NCBI GenBank assembly: GCA_002900995.3
Contig: CM035312.1
Location: 1,887,653-1,951,652, forward strand
DNA from: Ganoderma boninense
Taxonomy: Eukaryota; Basidiomycota; Agaricomycetes; Polyporales; Polyporaceae
Direction of reading: 5' to 3'
Length of the DNA stretch: 64,000 bases
The notes beneath the pieces were generated by a model. The model was given only the letters and a program-made list of their open reading frames with translations, was not told the origin of the DNA and did no database searches. This document shows positions 24,696 through 36,187 of this stretch, piece by piece (within the stretch, counting starts at the first letter, position 1; every line of letters starts with the position of its first letter). The translations under genes were made by a program, and so were the position numbers.

Positions 24696-25251
24696 ATGAA
24701 CAGCAAACTCGACCTAACCGCTATCGAGTTTGATCCCTCCGGGGACGAAGAAGATGTGGTGCTGACTGGGTTCCGTCGTAATGTCAACTTGCGACCGTAT
24801 GTGTACATATATATGACCACGACGACATGGTGTTTACGGGCTTTAAAACGCCATGTCACAGTCAGAACCCCGCCGGTAGTGCAACTCGCTCCGTCGATTC
24901 CATCTTCCCCTTGCCTACCCCGTCGCCCTTTGACCCGCCTTCAACGGAGGACGAAGCGGCAGGTACGAAGGAGGAGACGGATGCGGGAGCTGGCAAGGAG
25001 GGCGGGTATGGCGTCGAGTTGAAGGTAAGTATATCTGTGCGCACACGATCCAACTCCTTGGTTCAAGAATGGTGGCAAGCGCGTGATCATGCGTGCCCTT
25101 GGTGATGAAGCAGAGCGTATAAACAATATCCGGTTTCAAAACATGTAAGCCTCCAGTTGGGTTACCGTTGCTGTCCAGCCACTGACGTTCGTTTAGAAAG
25201 GGTGATGGGCAGGATTTATACAAGCTGTCTCAAGCTTTCTGTGACAGTTGA
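24696..25251 (+). CDS. small hypothetical protein (131 aa)
   Basis: Exons 24696..24796, 24862..25024, 25068..25144 and 25197..25251 all join in phase with GT-AG introns of 43-65 bases. The protein begins MNSKLDLTAIEFDPSGDEED, has a Pro/Ser- and Glu/Gly-rich middle, and a charged C-terminal half containing GGKRVIMRALGDEAERINN and GDGQDLYKLSQAFCDS. There is no signal peptide or membrane helix. The consistent splicing argues for a real gene, but I do not recognise the family. The exon 3 acceptor (GGTTCAAG) is the least certain junction. Confidence 0.55.
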
Positions 25252-26139
25252 TTCCAGTCTCGCAGAATAATGACCTAAGTACCCCTGGAGCCTCCAAATA
25301 TACGATTTCCTATTTACAATCGTCGCAGACCAAGTAGAGGAGAAGGCAGGATGACGTGCGCTGCTTTGCTGCACCTTCATGCCAGTTGTGCTAGCTAGTG
25401 CGAGTGCACACGGCCATCTTCGAGCTCTTGGGCTGTACCCAAGTTCTGAGCGCAGCAGGAGACTATGCCAACCGCTACTGCGATGGGTGGGGGATCTGGA
25501 GACACACGAGTCGAGTAGAAATGGCTCTGCACTGGGGACCGTTCGCCCGGCGGCGTATACGCCCTGTCCGTGGAATATTGAGCAACGAGGATGTCGTGTG
25601 GGAGGTTGGAACCTCCATCTCGTTTGTCGGTCGGCGCCGTCTTGGTAAGTGGCTGCAAGCAAGGAGAATATCGAGTGCGTAAAGTGGAGACCTGCAAGGT
25701 AGAGTAATGCGAGAAGAAGTGTGGCAGGATGGTCAGATCCTGAGCAAATATATTCCATACAAAGACCCAGGGGAGCTGACGAGAACTGACCTCAATTGAA
25801 TATGGCGCTGCACCCGCCGCACACGTGATAGTTGGGGGGTCGAGGTTAGGCCTGGTTTGGCTGGGTCCTCGAGATCGTGGGGGATGTCGCGCCTGTCCTG
25901 GTGACGAGGTCATCTGGCCCCGCTTGGACTGCCGGTGGATGCAGACCTGCCCTGTACTGAATGTGGCCCAGACAGGGCATCCGACCAAGGCCCCTATATA
26001 GCTCGCGTGCCGTTCCCACCGTCGTCTTCTGGTTCTTTGGACACCCCCACCCCCAGACCTCCACCCCCTCACACCCGCGTATCGCACAGCGGTAGGCTGC
26101 TAGACTTTAGATCCCACCTAGAGCACGAGCATCAACACG
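25252..26139. other. intergenic stretch
   Basis: Overlapping minus-strand ORFs exist here but show no motif and no believable splicing. The right end is the promoter of the next gene, with a TATATAG string near 25994. Confidence 0.5.
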
Positions 26140-26615
26140 ATGGCCGACGTCGAAGTTGCTACCCCCGCGACGATCGAGATCAACGATGCCTATTTCTGTC
26201 AGCACTTCAAAGAGGTGGTGAGTGTTCGAGGAATCGCACATACCTGGTGATATCCTGAGCCATACGGGATACAGTGCGAGACCTGCCAGTACGATGGGCG
26301 GGAAGAGAACGACACGTTTTTCGGGGTGAGCGCTGTTTGTACGCCGTTTGAGACACTCTTGCTGACGAGCGATGGCCAGTTCGACCCCATCGCTCGCGAG
26401 GGCCTCGAGGCTCCGATGTCGAGCACGAACAAGGAGGGTGTTTACCAGTGCAAGAAGCACGGATCGACCAGTGCGTATCACCGTTGCTACAAGGCGCTTA
26501 CGATGTCGCTGACTACAGCATTGACATTGTTGTAGCGTGCAACCAATGCTACGGATGGAAGAAGCAGATAACGAGGGCGAGAGCGGCGGCGAAGAAGGCG
26601 GGCAAGAAGGCGTAA
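26140..26615 (+). CDS. small Cys-rich protein (99 aa)
   Basis: Exons 26140..26217, 26275..26325, 26380..26470 and 26536..26615 join in phase. The protein has paired cysteines that look like zinc ligands: FCQHFKEVCETC near the N-terminus and CKKHGSTTCNQC near the C-terminus, followed by a basic Lys/Ala-rich tail ending AAAKKAGKKA. Spacing of C-x2-H-x4-C-x2-C and C-x2-H-x4-C-x2-C in two halves suggests a small treble-clef or MYND-like zinc module, which is inference. There is no signal peptide. The compact four-exon structure and clean phases support a real gene. The basic tail may bind nucleic acid or serve in nuclear import. Confidence 0.7.
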
Positions 26616-27841
26616 TGGCCCTGTGACGAGTGAGCCCGAACGTGCTGCGTCGGGGTGAGAGGAGACGGGGAACGTGAGCCATCGGGACAAGAACGCTGTA
26701 TGAGTACTTTGTATGATGTTGCATCTGTACATACACCGAGCGAACATTCGACGGAGTATGTAGACGAGGGTGAGGGAGACGACACAAGAGTCCGGCAAGG
26801 GAAAACTTCGGCGATCCGGAGATGAGAACTAGGGAGACCGCAGCGACTCCCCAAGTTTCCTGGATGTCGATGAATGTGGATGAATCATGGATAGCGATGG
26901 CAACAGGCTCAGCAAATATGTGAACCCGACTTGACCCGCAGGGAGCTTCGTCTATTCGGCGTTCGGCGAAGTCAGCGTCATGGCGTGGGTTTGAATCCTG
27001 TGGGAAGCTTGGAAGCTTCAGTACTGCCTGCGCGTCCATCCTTCCTCCTGAACATCCATCCCTCGACTGAGGCCGGATGCTGGTCCACTTTTCACCGCAG
27101 TCATTCTCGGACCTGCTCGTCTTCGAACCGACCAGGAAAGCTATGGGTCGGCCGTGCCTCCGTTGCAGACGAGCAAATCTTCTTAACCACGGGAATGATC
27201 CCTCCCGCCAATAACTACGCAGTGCGTGCAACGTTCTGAGTTCGGAGGCATTCAGACGCTGTGCTTACGTACCTCTTCTTGAAGAGTTGAGACCTCTGAG
27301 ATGACAGGTCGAAACCCCTTCACGGATTAGCTCCGTAAAGATTGAAACGACAGCCTGGGGGTCGACATCTGTGGGGGTATCTCAGGCAAAAGTTATCGTT
27401 ATGCCGAGGTCTGGATTGGACTGTAGCCGCGAGAGGCCGCTGTAAGGGATAGACCACGACTGGAGCCAATGGTGGAGGTGGCGAATGGAAGGGCGGGCAT
27501 CTGACCAGGAGGATCCGAGAAACAAGAGTAAGCGAGCGACGGAGAGAGGAGAGCGCAGGACGGAGCTGTCAGCTGCGGCAGCAGAGAGCAGTAATCTTTG
27601 TCAGCAGCGGCCATCTGTGGGCGGGCGGCAGTCGGTGATCTCGTCATGCTCCCGCAACGATTCCTACACGTCCTCCGCCTACCCCGGCACTATAAATTCG
27701 CTCTTTCAACGCTCTTGATCCTCACCTCTCATTTTCTCTCTCGCCCCACGCTCTAGCGGTCCCCGGCTCGGTCGCGTTGGTCTTGTTACCCACTCTTCGA
27801 AAATACCCCGGATAATTTTCCTATCGACGCACCCTCCCATA
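26616..27841. other. intergenic stretch, includes promoter of the next gene
   Basis: About 1.2 kb. ORFs here are unsupported. TATAAAT at 27691..27697 lies about 150 bases before the cystathionine gamma-lyase start and is probably its TATA box. Confidence 0.5.
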
Positions 27842-29265
27842 ATGTCGCCGATAATCTTCAGCACCGAGGCCGCCACCCAGACCAACGGCCACGCCCGTTC
27901 TAACAGCATTCATACCATCAAGGAGCACGCCTCGCTCGACGGATTCGGTACACGCGCCATTCATGTAGGCTCAGAGCCCAACCCCGAGACTGGCGCGGTC
28001 ATCCCAGCTATCTCCCTCAGCACAACGTACAAGCAGCACGGCGTCGGCAACCACAAGGTGCGTCCGTCTTACCCGCGTCCTGTGACGTGAAGCTTATTTG
28101 CCATGGTGCCTTGCCGCGCCACTCTTACGCAGGGTTTTGAGTATTCGCGCTCTGGCAACCCGAATCGGAACGCCCTGGAGGCGAGTCTCGCGTCGATCGA
28201 GTCAGGCGGCGCATATGGCATCGCGTTCGCCTCCGGCTCGTCCACGACCGCAACTGTCCTGCAGTCGCTGGGCCCCGATGCCCACATAGTCAGCGTCAAC
28301 GACGTTTACGGCGGTACCTTCAGGTACATGACCCGCGTGGCTGCCGAGAACCAGGGCCTAGAGACAACGTTCGTCGACCTCGAAAACGCGAGCGATGACG
28401 AAATCCTTGCCTCATTCCGCCCCAACACCAAACTCATCTGGATCGAGACCCCGACGAACCCGACCCTCCGCCTCGTCGACATCGCACGGATCGCCGCCCT
28501 CGCGCGCTCTGCCCCATCGAACCCCCTCGTGCTCGTCGACAACACCTTCCTCTCGCCATTCTACCAGTCCCCGCTCGTCCTCGGCGCGGACATCGTCATG
28601 CACTCGCTGACCAAGTACGTCAACGGGCACTCGGACGTCGTCATGGGCGCGCTCATCCTCCCCGCGCACCACGCCGCGCTCGTGGAGAAGCTCCGCTTCC
28701 TCCAGAACGCGATCGGCGCCGTCCCCAGCGCGTACGACTGCTGGCTGGCCCAGCGCGGCGCCAAGACCCTCCACCTGCGCATGAAGGCGCACGGCGCGAA
28801 CGCGCTCGCCGTCGCCCGCGCCCTCCAGCGCTCGCCCCACGTCGAGGAGGTCATATACCCCGGGCTCGCGAGCCACCCGCGCAACGACCTCGCGTACCGC
28901 TCGCTCTCGTCGCACGCGCGCGTGTATTTGTGGATAGGTATGTGAAGGAGCGCGGCGACGAGGCGGGCGGGTTCCCGTACGGGGGCATGATCTCATTCCG
29001 CATTCGCGGCGGGGCGGCCGAGGCGGACAAGTTCTTGACGTCGGCGCGGCTGTTCACGCTCGCGGAGAGCTTGGGTGGCGTGGAGAGCTTGGCGGAGCTT
29101 CCTGCGCAGATGACCCACGGATCTATTCCACCGGCGGAGCGCGCGCTCCTCGGGATCGGGGACAACCTCATCCGGCTGTCTGTCGGTGTGGAGGAGGAGG
29201 AGGACCTCGTTGCGGACGTCGAGCAGGCATTAGCAGCTGCTGTGTTGCCCTCGAAAGACCTTTGA
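27842..29265 (+). CDS. CYS3: cystathionine gamma-lyase (PLP enzyme, EC 4.4.1.1)
   Basis: Exons 27842..28057 and 28133..29265 give about 448 residues. The Cys/Met-metabolism PLP fold is clear: YSRSGNPNRNALE, FASGSSTTATVL, VYGGTFRY, WIETPTNPTLRL, VDNTFLSPFYQSPL, and the Schiff-base lysine in HSLTKYVNGHSDV at about residue 233. The enzyme cleaves cystathionine to cysteine, 2-oxobutyrate and ammonia in reverse transsulfuration. Cystathionine gamma-synthase and homocysteine synthase are relatives, but the overall sequence best fits the lyase. The frame breaks at 28916-28925 in a run of alternating C and G: SSHAR must continue as VFVDRYVKERGDE, which needs a two-base correction. No intron of reasonable size fits, so I read this as a sequence error or polymorphism rather than a dead gene. 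Confidence 0.9.
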
Positions 29266-29769
29266 GTGGAGGAGTTCGGGAGACGATCCGTGGTTGCATG
29301 CATTTGTTGTACCATTTTAGACGCATATTTATCAGTATTGTAGATACAGCCTAGATGTTGTAGAGTACTTTGGGATTTCTTGGTTACTCAATCCAAACGC
29401 ATCGATTGAACTGACATTGTTCGTACCGAAGGTCATTTACTCATGCACTACTCAGCTGCATCATGGTAATGGCGATGTTGACAATGTGGTTGGACACTGG
29501 TCATCCGCCAACCACGCGTGCCATCATCTAAGCGTTTCTCCACCCATGACTGGATCCACAATGAGCAAGCGATTCGATAACCGCCGGGGAAGACAAAAGG
29601 CCGAAGACACGCACTTCGAAGTTGTGAACTGACGCAGGCTTTGTTTCTGTGTGTGTAAGTCGAGCCATGTCTGGGAATAGGGACTAAATGCTGATTGGTA
29701 GCCATCGCATTGCGCAATGTCTGCGTTCGCAGCGTATTGCTCTTCTAGAGGATAAAATATTATTTCTGA
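29266..29769. other. 3' intergenic region between convergent genes
   Basis: The lyase and the permease converge here. Nothing is seen beyond UTR-like sequence. Confidence 0.5.
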
Positions 29770-31662
29770 TCAGCACACGAACGGCTTTCCGACAAGCCCT
29801 TGCTTGTATGCATCTACAATCAACTGGGAGGGAAAGGAAGAAATACTGTGAGTAAATGCGCAATGTAGCTCAAGCGGAGGATGGTACCTTAATTGAGACG
29901 TAGGTCCCAGCCACACACATGAACGCCCCGGCGAGTACCGTCGCCACCGCCAACGTGGTCCCAAACCACCGTCTCCTGAGAGCGTGTAGCCCGCCCTTGA
30001 GATGGAAGGCGTCGTAGAGCCAGAAGAAGCCTGCGACCCCGTAGGTGTACCACGACGCGAAGAGCGACGCGGTGATCCCGGTGAGGTCGGCGAAGATCGG
30101 CACGGCGCTCGCAAGGACGAACGCCACCGCGACGGACGCGAAACACAGCGAGACCCACGTGGTCCAGCCGACAACGGTGTGCGTGTAGACGTGCTGGGTG
30201 CCGCGGAACAGGCGAATGAAGACGAGTTTCGCTGCGGTATGAGCGTAGATCGCGCCAGTTCTGCACGGGGAGGTAGAGCCCGATTTCAGCGCGACGATCG
30301 ACATCACTGAGGCAAGGTAAAAGGAAATTACATGAGGAAGTTGACCATGCCGACTGCGAAGGTGATCTTGGCCCATACCGGGGGCAACGAAAACAGGGCG
30401 GGAGACGCTACCGTACTGCCGATGTAGACGTATACCACTACGCTGAAGACGGCATAGAAGGTCGTTGCGAATCCTTGTAACACCCATGCAGCCTGGTGGT
30501 TCTGATCAGAACTCGGGAATCTGGAATCCTGCGCCGGACTGACCTTCATAGCGTCTTGGGGACGCCGCATCTCCGAAATCAGGACGAAGAACCTAGTTAC
30601 GTGGTCGAGTAAGCTTTCGCTGTTCTGAGAGCACAGAGAAACGTTGCTCGCACATGAAATGGCCTATGATGAGCGAGTCAAGGCCTTCAAATTGAAGAAA
30701 TACTGCTTTCACAACGTAATCCTACCTGCATAAGAGAATACCTGGAACACACCGAAGTCGTGACCCTTCAACGAAGCAAACGACAAAGGCCGACTGAGAG
30801 CAAACTTACCGGTCCAGTGATGGCAAGGAAGGCTTGGTAGAAGTTTGTTGGGACCGTAGCCACGACGATCCGCCCGGCGACAGGGTTCGCGCCAGCTCCA
30901 ACCATCGCGAGAAGTCCGCACAAGGCGATGAATGATGCACTCATGAGCCCTAGCCAGCTGAGGTGTGCGAGTGTCCGCGGCAGAGAGAGGACGAAAGTAG
31001 CTGCGGAGAATATCGCCAGCAAGATGGTTGCACAAAGGCCGTTGTCTGACAGGACCGACAGCGCCTGTTGTCCCGAGAGGATGACAGCCCCAACCGCGAA
31101 AATGGCGAAAATGATCGACCCCACAGAGAAGATCTCGCGACCGATGGGGCCGAATATTATGAACCCCGCATCACCTATGAAACAACAGTCGATGAGCCGC
31201 AATGACAGTCCAGGCAAGCCGCACATACCCATGTTGTGCACTTCTGGATGATTGTGCTTAAAGTCGATAAGCAGCTTGGCCGTCCACAGCGCAAAAATGC
31301 CGAGGAAGACAGTAAGAATAATCGAAGGTACGATCCCTGGGAAGCGGTTTGCGGATTAGCAACATCGAAAATGTTCGGAGGTGACGCCCGTACCAACGAC
31401 CGCCATCGCATTCGGCAGCGTGAGCATCCCATTGCTCACGATCTCTGCAATCATGAGGGCAGAGACGAACTATACGGGGCATTGTATCAGCCTCGAGGAG
31501 ACACGTCAACGCTATGCTCCAGCTCACCTGCCAGCTCAACGTTTTGTAGCGGATATCGTGCTCTTCTTCATTACCAAAGACATCCGAAGAACTGCCTTGA
31601 GCGGCCTCTAGCTCGCACGGCGACCCGTCCAGCCCTACCTTTTCATGTGATTCGTTTCCCAT
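29770..31662 (-). CDS. amino-acid permease, AAAP family (mtr-like)
   Basis: Ten exons on the minus strand, from the start: 31528..31662, 31394..31469, 31229..31336, 30810..31174, 30726..30741, 30654..30663, 30544..30592, 30332..30492, 29888..30260 and 29770..29823. All phases agree and give 448 residues. A soluble N-terminus (MGNESHEKVGLDGS) is followed by about eleven membrane helices with the family's landmarks: SNGMLTLPNAMAVVG, DAGFIIFGPIGREIF, FSYAGHFMFFVLISEM and AAWVLQGFATTFYAV. The C-terminus is DAYKQGLVGKPFVC. Neurospora mtr, a neutral and aromatic amino-acid importer, belongs to this family. Substrate here is inferred. Two successive exons are only 16 and 10 bases long and together encode VFSYAGHF plus a split Met. 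Confidence 0.92.
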
Positions 31663-32376
31663 CGCCGTTGCTTCTGTGCAAGGGCTGCAGGCGCGGTGGG
31701 GTACGTTGGAAGTTCAGAGGAAAGCCTCGTAGGCGACCGTGGGGGTTGATGGTGCTGCGTTCCAACGCCACGGCTACTGGCTCCCACTTTCTTGAAGCAT
31801 CGAAAATTAACGCATGGATCCCATATCATATGCACCAAGGAATTGGATATCTAGAGCGGAGTCTATGCGCCTGACCCGCGGTTCAGTGCTTATCAACACC
31901 ATGGCGGCACGCGCAGCCACGCTGACGGTCCCAGGCCTCGGTTTTAGATACTTGTTCATGATTACTAGTGGTGAGTATTCACATCGAATATCAATGTCTG
32001 GGAAAGAGAGCACGCATCTATTGGCCAGTATTGATAACTATGCATGCAGGGCTGAATGATGGAAACACCGCGCACATTGAAGTTCCTCCGTCGAGTCTTG
32101 CTGGCGGAGCTGAGTATTCAGGCCTTGCCCAGCGGATCAAGTCTCTATGTTCAAGTTCATAGCGTGTGTCGAGTGATTAGGTATAAGAACATTGTTACAG
32201 CCTCAGTGATTGATGGAGAGAACAAGGGACTGCTAGTAAGTACACACAACTTCTTGAACCGCTTCTCAAACGGTTGTGTGCGCTTCATTCGCTGGAGCCG
32301 CTGGACAAGAAGCTGTGCTTTCCACAGGCGCTATCCGGCCTCGGTATCTAGGTTCCACGTGCGGCGAAGGCTTTCG
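31663..32376. other. intergenic stretch
   Basis: Upstream region of the permease. No gene is seen. Confidence 0.5.
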
Positions 32377-32461
32377 GTCCTTGTCGATTAGTGGTTAGAT
32401 CATCACGTTGTGGTACCTCTGCAATTCCGTGAAGACGGAGGCTCGAATCCTCCCTGGGACA
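32377..32461 (+). tRNA. tRNA-His(GTG) with a 13-base intron
   Basis: The cloverleaf folds with D stem GAT/ATC, anticodon stem TCACG/CGTGA, loop TTGTGG plus C holding anticodon GTG at 32410..32412, and T stem GGAGG/CCTCC with loop CTCGAAT. The intron 32414..32426 lies one base after the anticodon, the standard nuclear position. The acceptor stem GTCCTTG/CTGGGAC has one G-U and one U-U mismatch; the discriminator is A. A T-rich Pol III stop follows at 32464-32471. Confidence 0.85.
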
Positions 32462-33537
32462 CGTTCTTTTTGCACTTTTCCCGCCCGTCAAGGGAATTCG
32501 CGGTTGATACAGTCCTTCCCCCTCCTCATCCTCAACATAAGTAACGGTATTTTCCTTCTCGAGTAAGCCACACACCTTACTCATGACAATGACACGTCTA
32601 CATTACCACCGTGGTTAGAAAGAAACTCCGAACTCGCTGACCAAGCCTGACAAGAACTTCGACGGAGCTAGCGGTGCAGGCTGAACGGCCCAGCCATACC
32701 GTGTAAAAGTAGAGGTAAGCACCAGGAAAGGAGCATGTTTTTCGACCATGCGATTCTCTTGACATCCTATGAAATTTGCTCTGTCAGCGCCATTGAAAGT
32801 TGGCTAAAAACATTGACAGTTTGCCTCAGTCAGCAGCGCTGTGGACGTAAGGTGGAGGATTGGCGTTTGAATGATCATAGCAGGACGTCGCGGCTGGGCG
32901 CGACGTGGCACAGATTCTGAGTCCAAAATCAAGCAAGACTGGTGCTTTGCGAGGCAGCCCGCGCGGTTAATCCCAGTTTGGGCATCGAAGTTGCAGGCTC
33001 CGTGGCTGGGCGTGAGTCCTAAAGGTCCTGATGGGGCCAAGACCCGCAGCGGCCATCTTTTACGTTCTGCGGGTCGGAATGGAGGGCGCGGGAAGGCCGG
33101 GCATGGAAATGGACAAGGGCGGCGGGTGGACGATGCCTGAACAGTCGAGACGCTTTGCGACCAGAACGTGGACGAGAGAATTATTCCGCATTTGGGACAG
33201 GGGCGTCACTGCACGCTTGTCTGGCCACGTGCGCTACACGTCCATGACGTTCTCTACCGACCGCGCGCAACTCGTCCGCCGACGCCCGCGGCCACCTTCT
33301 GGTCCACCCCGCACATCCGTCGCTCAACTGGCCCCTTACCGTCGACCCCTACTGGCCCGCGCGGCGTTATCAGGATACCCAGACGAGGGCGCGTCCAGGA
33401 ACAGCGATGGCGGGAGTGCGTCTCGCCCCATACTGGGGTAGCGGTTCGGGTTCTTGAGAAGGCAGAAGAAGGGCTCGTTCTCCATTCGAGGACAGTGCGT
33501 CTCACGAGATCCCAGGCCTCCAGACGCTCGATCGATG
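32462..33537. other. intergenic stretch, mostly inside the duplicated segment
   Basis: No gene seen. From 32573 it is matched by 39329 onward, with many single-base indels between the copies. Confidence 0.6.
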
Positions 33538-33544
33538 TATAAAA
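33538..33544 (+). promoter_or_regulatory. TATA box of reductase A1
   Basis: TATAAAA lies 53-59 bases before the start codon at 33597. It is conserved in the second copy near 40288. Confidence 0.7.
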
Positions 33545-33596
33545 GGCGGCCGACTCCCCCTCCACTTCTCCATCACCAGCATTTGCGCTCTCGTGA

Positions 33597-34663
33597 ATGT
33601 GTTTTCCCGGAAAGCGACTTAAGAACAACCACGCAGACCACGCAGCTCCCCCCGCAAAGTCTCCTCCTACCCCTGCCGCACCCCCAGCCTCCGCTCCTGC
33701 TACCCAACCCGCTACTTCTGCAACCATGTCTTCGCCCAAGGTCGCCATCGTCATTTACTCCATGTACGGCCATATCGCCAAACGTACGTCCGATGTGTCC
33801 TCCGTCAAGTCTGTTATGGTCCGCTGATGATTCGTGCATACAGTGGCCGAGAGCGTGAAGCAGGGCGTTGAGTCCGCCGGCGGATCGGTGGCCATCTACC
33901 AGTCCGTCCCCCTATCATGCCCTATCACCCATGACAAATGCTTACCATGCCCGCTTCGTCCCCCCCCACGCAGGATTTCCGAGACGCTCCCCGAGGAGAT
34001 CCTCGCAAAGATGCACGCACCCGCTAAGCCCAACTACCCCATCCTCGCCCCGGGCGACCTTGCCAACTTCGACGCATTCCTCTTCGGTGTGCCTACGCGG
34101 TACGGCAACTTCCCCGCACAGTGGAAGAACTTCTGGGACGCGACCGGCCAGCTCTGGGCGTCGGGCGGGCTCTACGGCAAGTACGTGTCCGTGTTCGTCT
34201 CGACCGCGTCCCCCGGCGGCGGCCAGGAGTCCACGGTCATCGCGACGCTCTCGACGTTCACGCACCACGGCATGATCTTCGTGCCCTTCGGGTACGCCAA
34301 GGCGTTTGGGCAGCTCACGAACCTCTCCGAGGTCCACGGCGGTGAGCCTCCGTTTCCTTCTGTCAAACCCTCTCCCCTCCTCTCCTCCGTCCTCCATCCG
34401 CGGGCGATATCCCCGGTGTCTGCAGGGGCATATGCGTGCCGGCGTTATCGCCTCCATGGCGCGATTTGGGGCGACTGTTATCTGCGTCCATTAAACCATT
34501 TGTGCACCATGTACTGACCCGTGCAATGTCCACAGGCTCGCCTTGGGGCGCTGGTACGTTCGCCGCCGGCGACGGTTCGCGCCAGCCAAGCGCTCTCGAG
34601 CTCGAGATCGCCCAGATCCAGGGCAAGTCGTTCTGGGAGACCGTCAGCAAGGTCAAGTTCTGA
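33597..34663 (+). CDS. NAD(P)H:quinone oxidoreductase, flavodoxin-like (WrbA/Pst2 type), A1
   Basis: Exons 33597..33783, 33844..33901, 33974..34341 and 34536..34663 give 246 residues. I chose the start at 33597 because the Pro/Ala-rich extension [19 protein letters not shown], which I recall from basidiomycete relatives, is open and has a TATA box just upstream; a later Met ([19 protein letters not shown]) would give the bare domain. The flavodoxin-like fold shows the FMN loop [38 protein letters not shown], and [16 protein letters not shown]. These enzymes reduce quinones by two electrons with FMN and protect against redox stress; they also help in aromatic compound breakdown by wood-decay fungi. 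The extension starts MCFP, so membrane attachment by palmitoylation is possible but inferred. All junctions are in phase. Confidence 0.9.
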
Positions 34664-36187
34664 GCGGATCTCGAACGCGTGCAAGGATGTATTCGGGACG
34701 CTTCGTCGACCTCTAGTGGAATCCATCTGTACAGTAGCCTCCTGAACAACAGTTTTTCTTTAAATCTTCACCCACCATAGTACTGGATTTAAGACGCTTG
34801 GAGCGCGTGGAGAAGTTGAAGACAGACCGCAGAACCTAATACCACTTTGCGACGCTTTGTGACCGAGAGGGCCATTCTCTATCCGCACATAATCGGCGCG
34901 AAGGTACAGCCCAGACAGAACGCAATCGGGATTTAAGCTCTGAGGACCCTACCGTGGGCTCCTACGCCCCGATGCGTGTTCTCAGACTACGACACATCGG
35001 TGAGTGTTCGACGCCGATGTTCTCTGGGTGCTAGTTGTAGCTCGGAACCACGAACTTGCGGCCTGTGTATCTCCGGAGATGCCAGATGTTTGTAATCCAA
35101 GTTCATGGTGCTGATACCCTGCTGTACAAGAGCCATAAACAACGATAATTTCCTCCATGGATATAGTTGGGGGAGGCCATTGCGGTCGTTCTAGTTAGTG
35201 CCTTCGCACGCCACGATACGATCGTACTTGATACTCTTTCGCTGTGCAGCAGAGGCGGAGGTTTCGACGAAGCGCCCATTAGAATGTCGGCCTGAGGCTA
35301 CTAGTACTGCGCTCGGCCGCGGGGCGCTTTCAGACCCAGTTCATCGTAGTCCATCGAGGCCCTGAGTTGAACCTTCTTGTTCTGCGACGACCAATTTTCC
35401 TTGCATGTTGTCATCGGTCCTTGGCTAGAAAAATCATCACGGGGAGTGCTCCGGCAGGTCATCTCTGACAGGCTCTAGTACGCTCAGTAACCTGAACTTT
35501 GACATTCAAGTTAAGGTGCGCATCTCGTGCCAGTCATTCTTCCGCGTATCTAACTTCTTGGCGACGACTGCTCTCATTTCTATGGGACGGTTCCACTCCC
35601 TATATCCTGCAGACTTGAGGGAAATCCCATCCTACCGCCATCCTCGAGGCCCTGTGCTTCATGATCTTCTCTCACCTCCGTTCTGGATCGTAGTTCAGAC
35701 CCACGCACGCATGAGGCCTTCTCTTGACGTCAAAGGGGCGAGAGCATGAGACTCGGAAGCTACTTCATGTAGGTGGACAACCACACGTGTGGAAGAAGAA
35801 CCTCTAGATTGCATTGAACGGACTTCCCCCGCAACTCTCTGGCACGGACGACGTAATCACGATGTTCAAACGTCCACGTTCCCGGGAATGACCACAGAGA
35901 GAGCGCGGTATCTCCATATTGGGGCGGCAGCTCTGGTTCTCCATTTGAAGCGAGTACGTCTTACGAATTCGAAGTCTTACTGTAGCAGAGTCGATCGATG
36001 GCAACCACGAACATGAAAGCTACACTTTCTCAGAGATGTTCTTCATCTCGTGAATGTGGTGACAGAGATGGTGACTTAAAGGTTGAGACAGCCATGCAGA
36101 CGACCCACTCTCCCCACAATACATCCCACTACCTCCGCCGCACCACTACCCCCTGTTCCTCCTAGCCAAGTTAGTAACTCGCAAGCC
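34664..36187. other. intergenic stretch between the two reductase genes
   Basis: About 1.5 kb, nearly identical to 41416..42941 in the second copy. No gene is seen. Confidence 0.6.

Noticed and set aside
25216..26087. Overlapping minus-strand ORFs between the two small genes
   Set aside because: No domain, no matching intron phases, and they cover the likely promoter of the next gene.
26980..27015. Possible tRNA B-box (GGTTTGAATCC)
   Set aside because: The flanking bases do not form a T stem and no A-box or cloverleaf could be built.
28922..28937. A 16-base intron in cystathionine gamma-lyase (GTGTAT...GATAG)
   Set aside because: Too short to be spliced, and it does not restore the correct frame.
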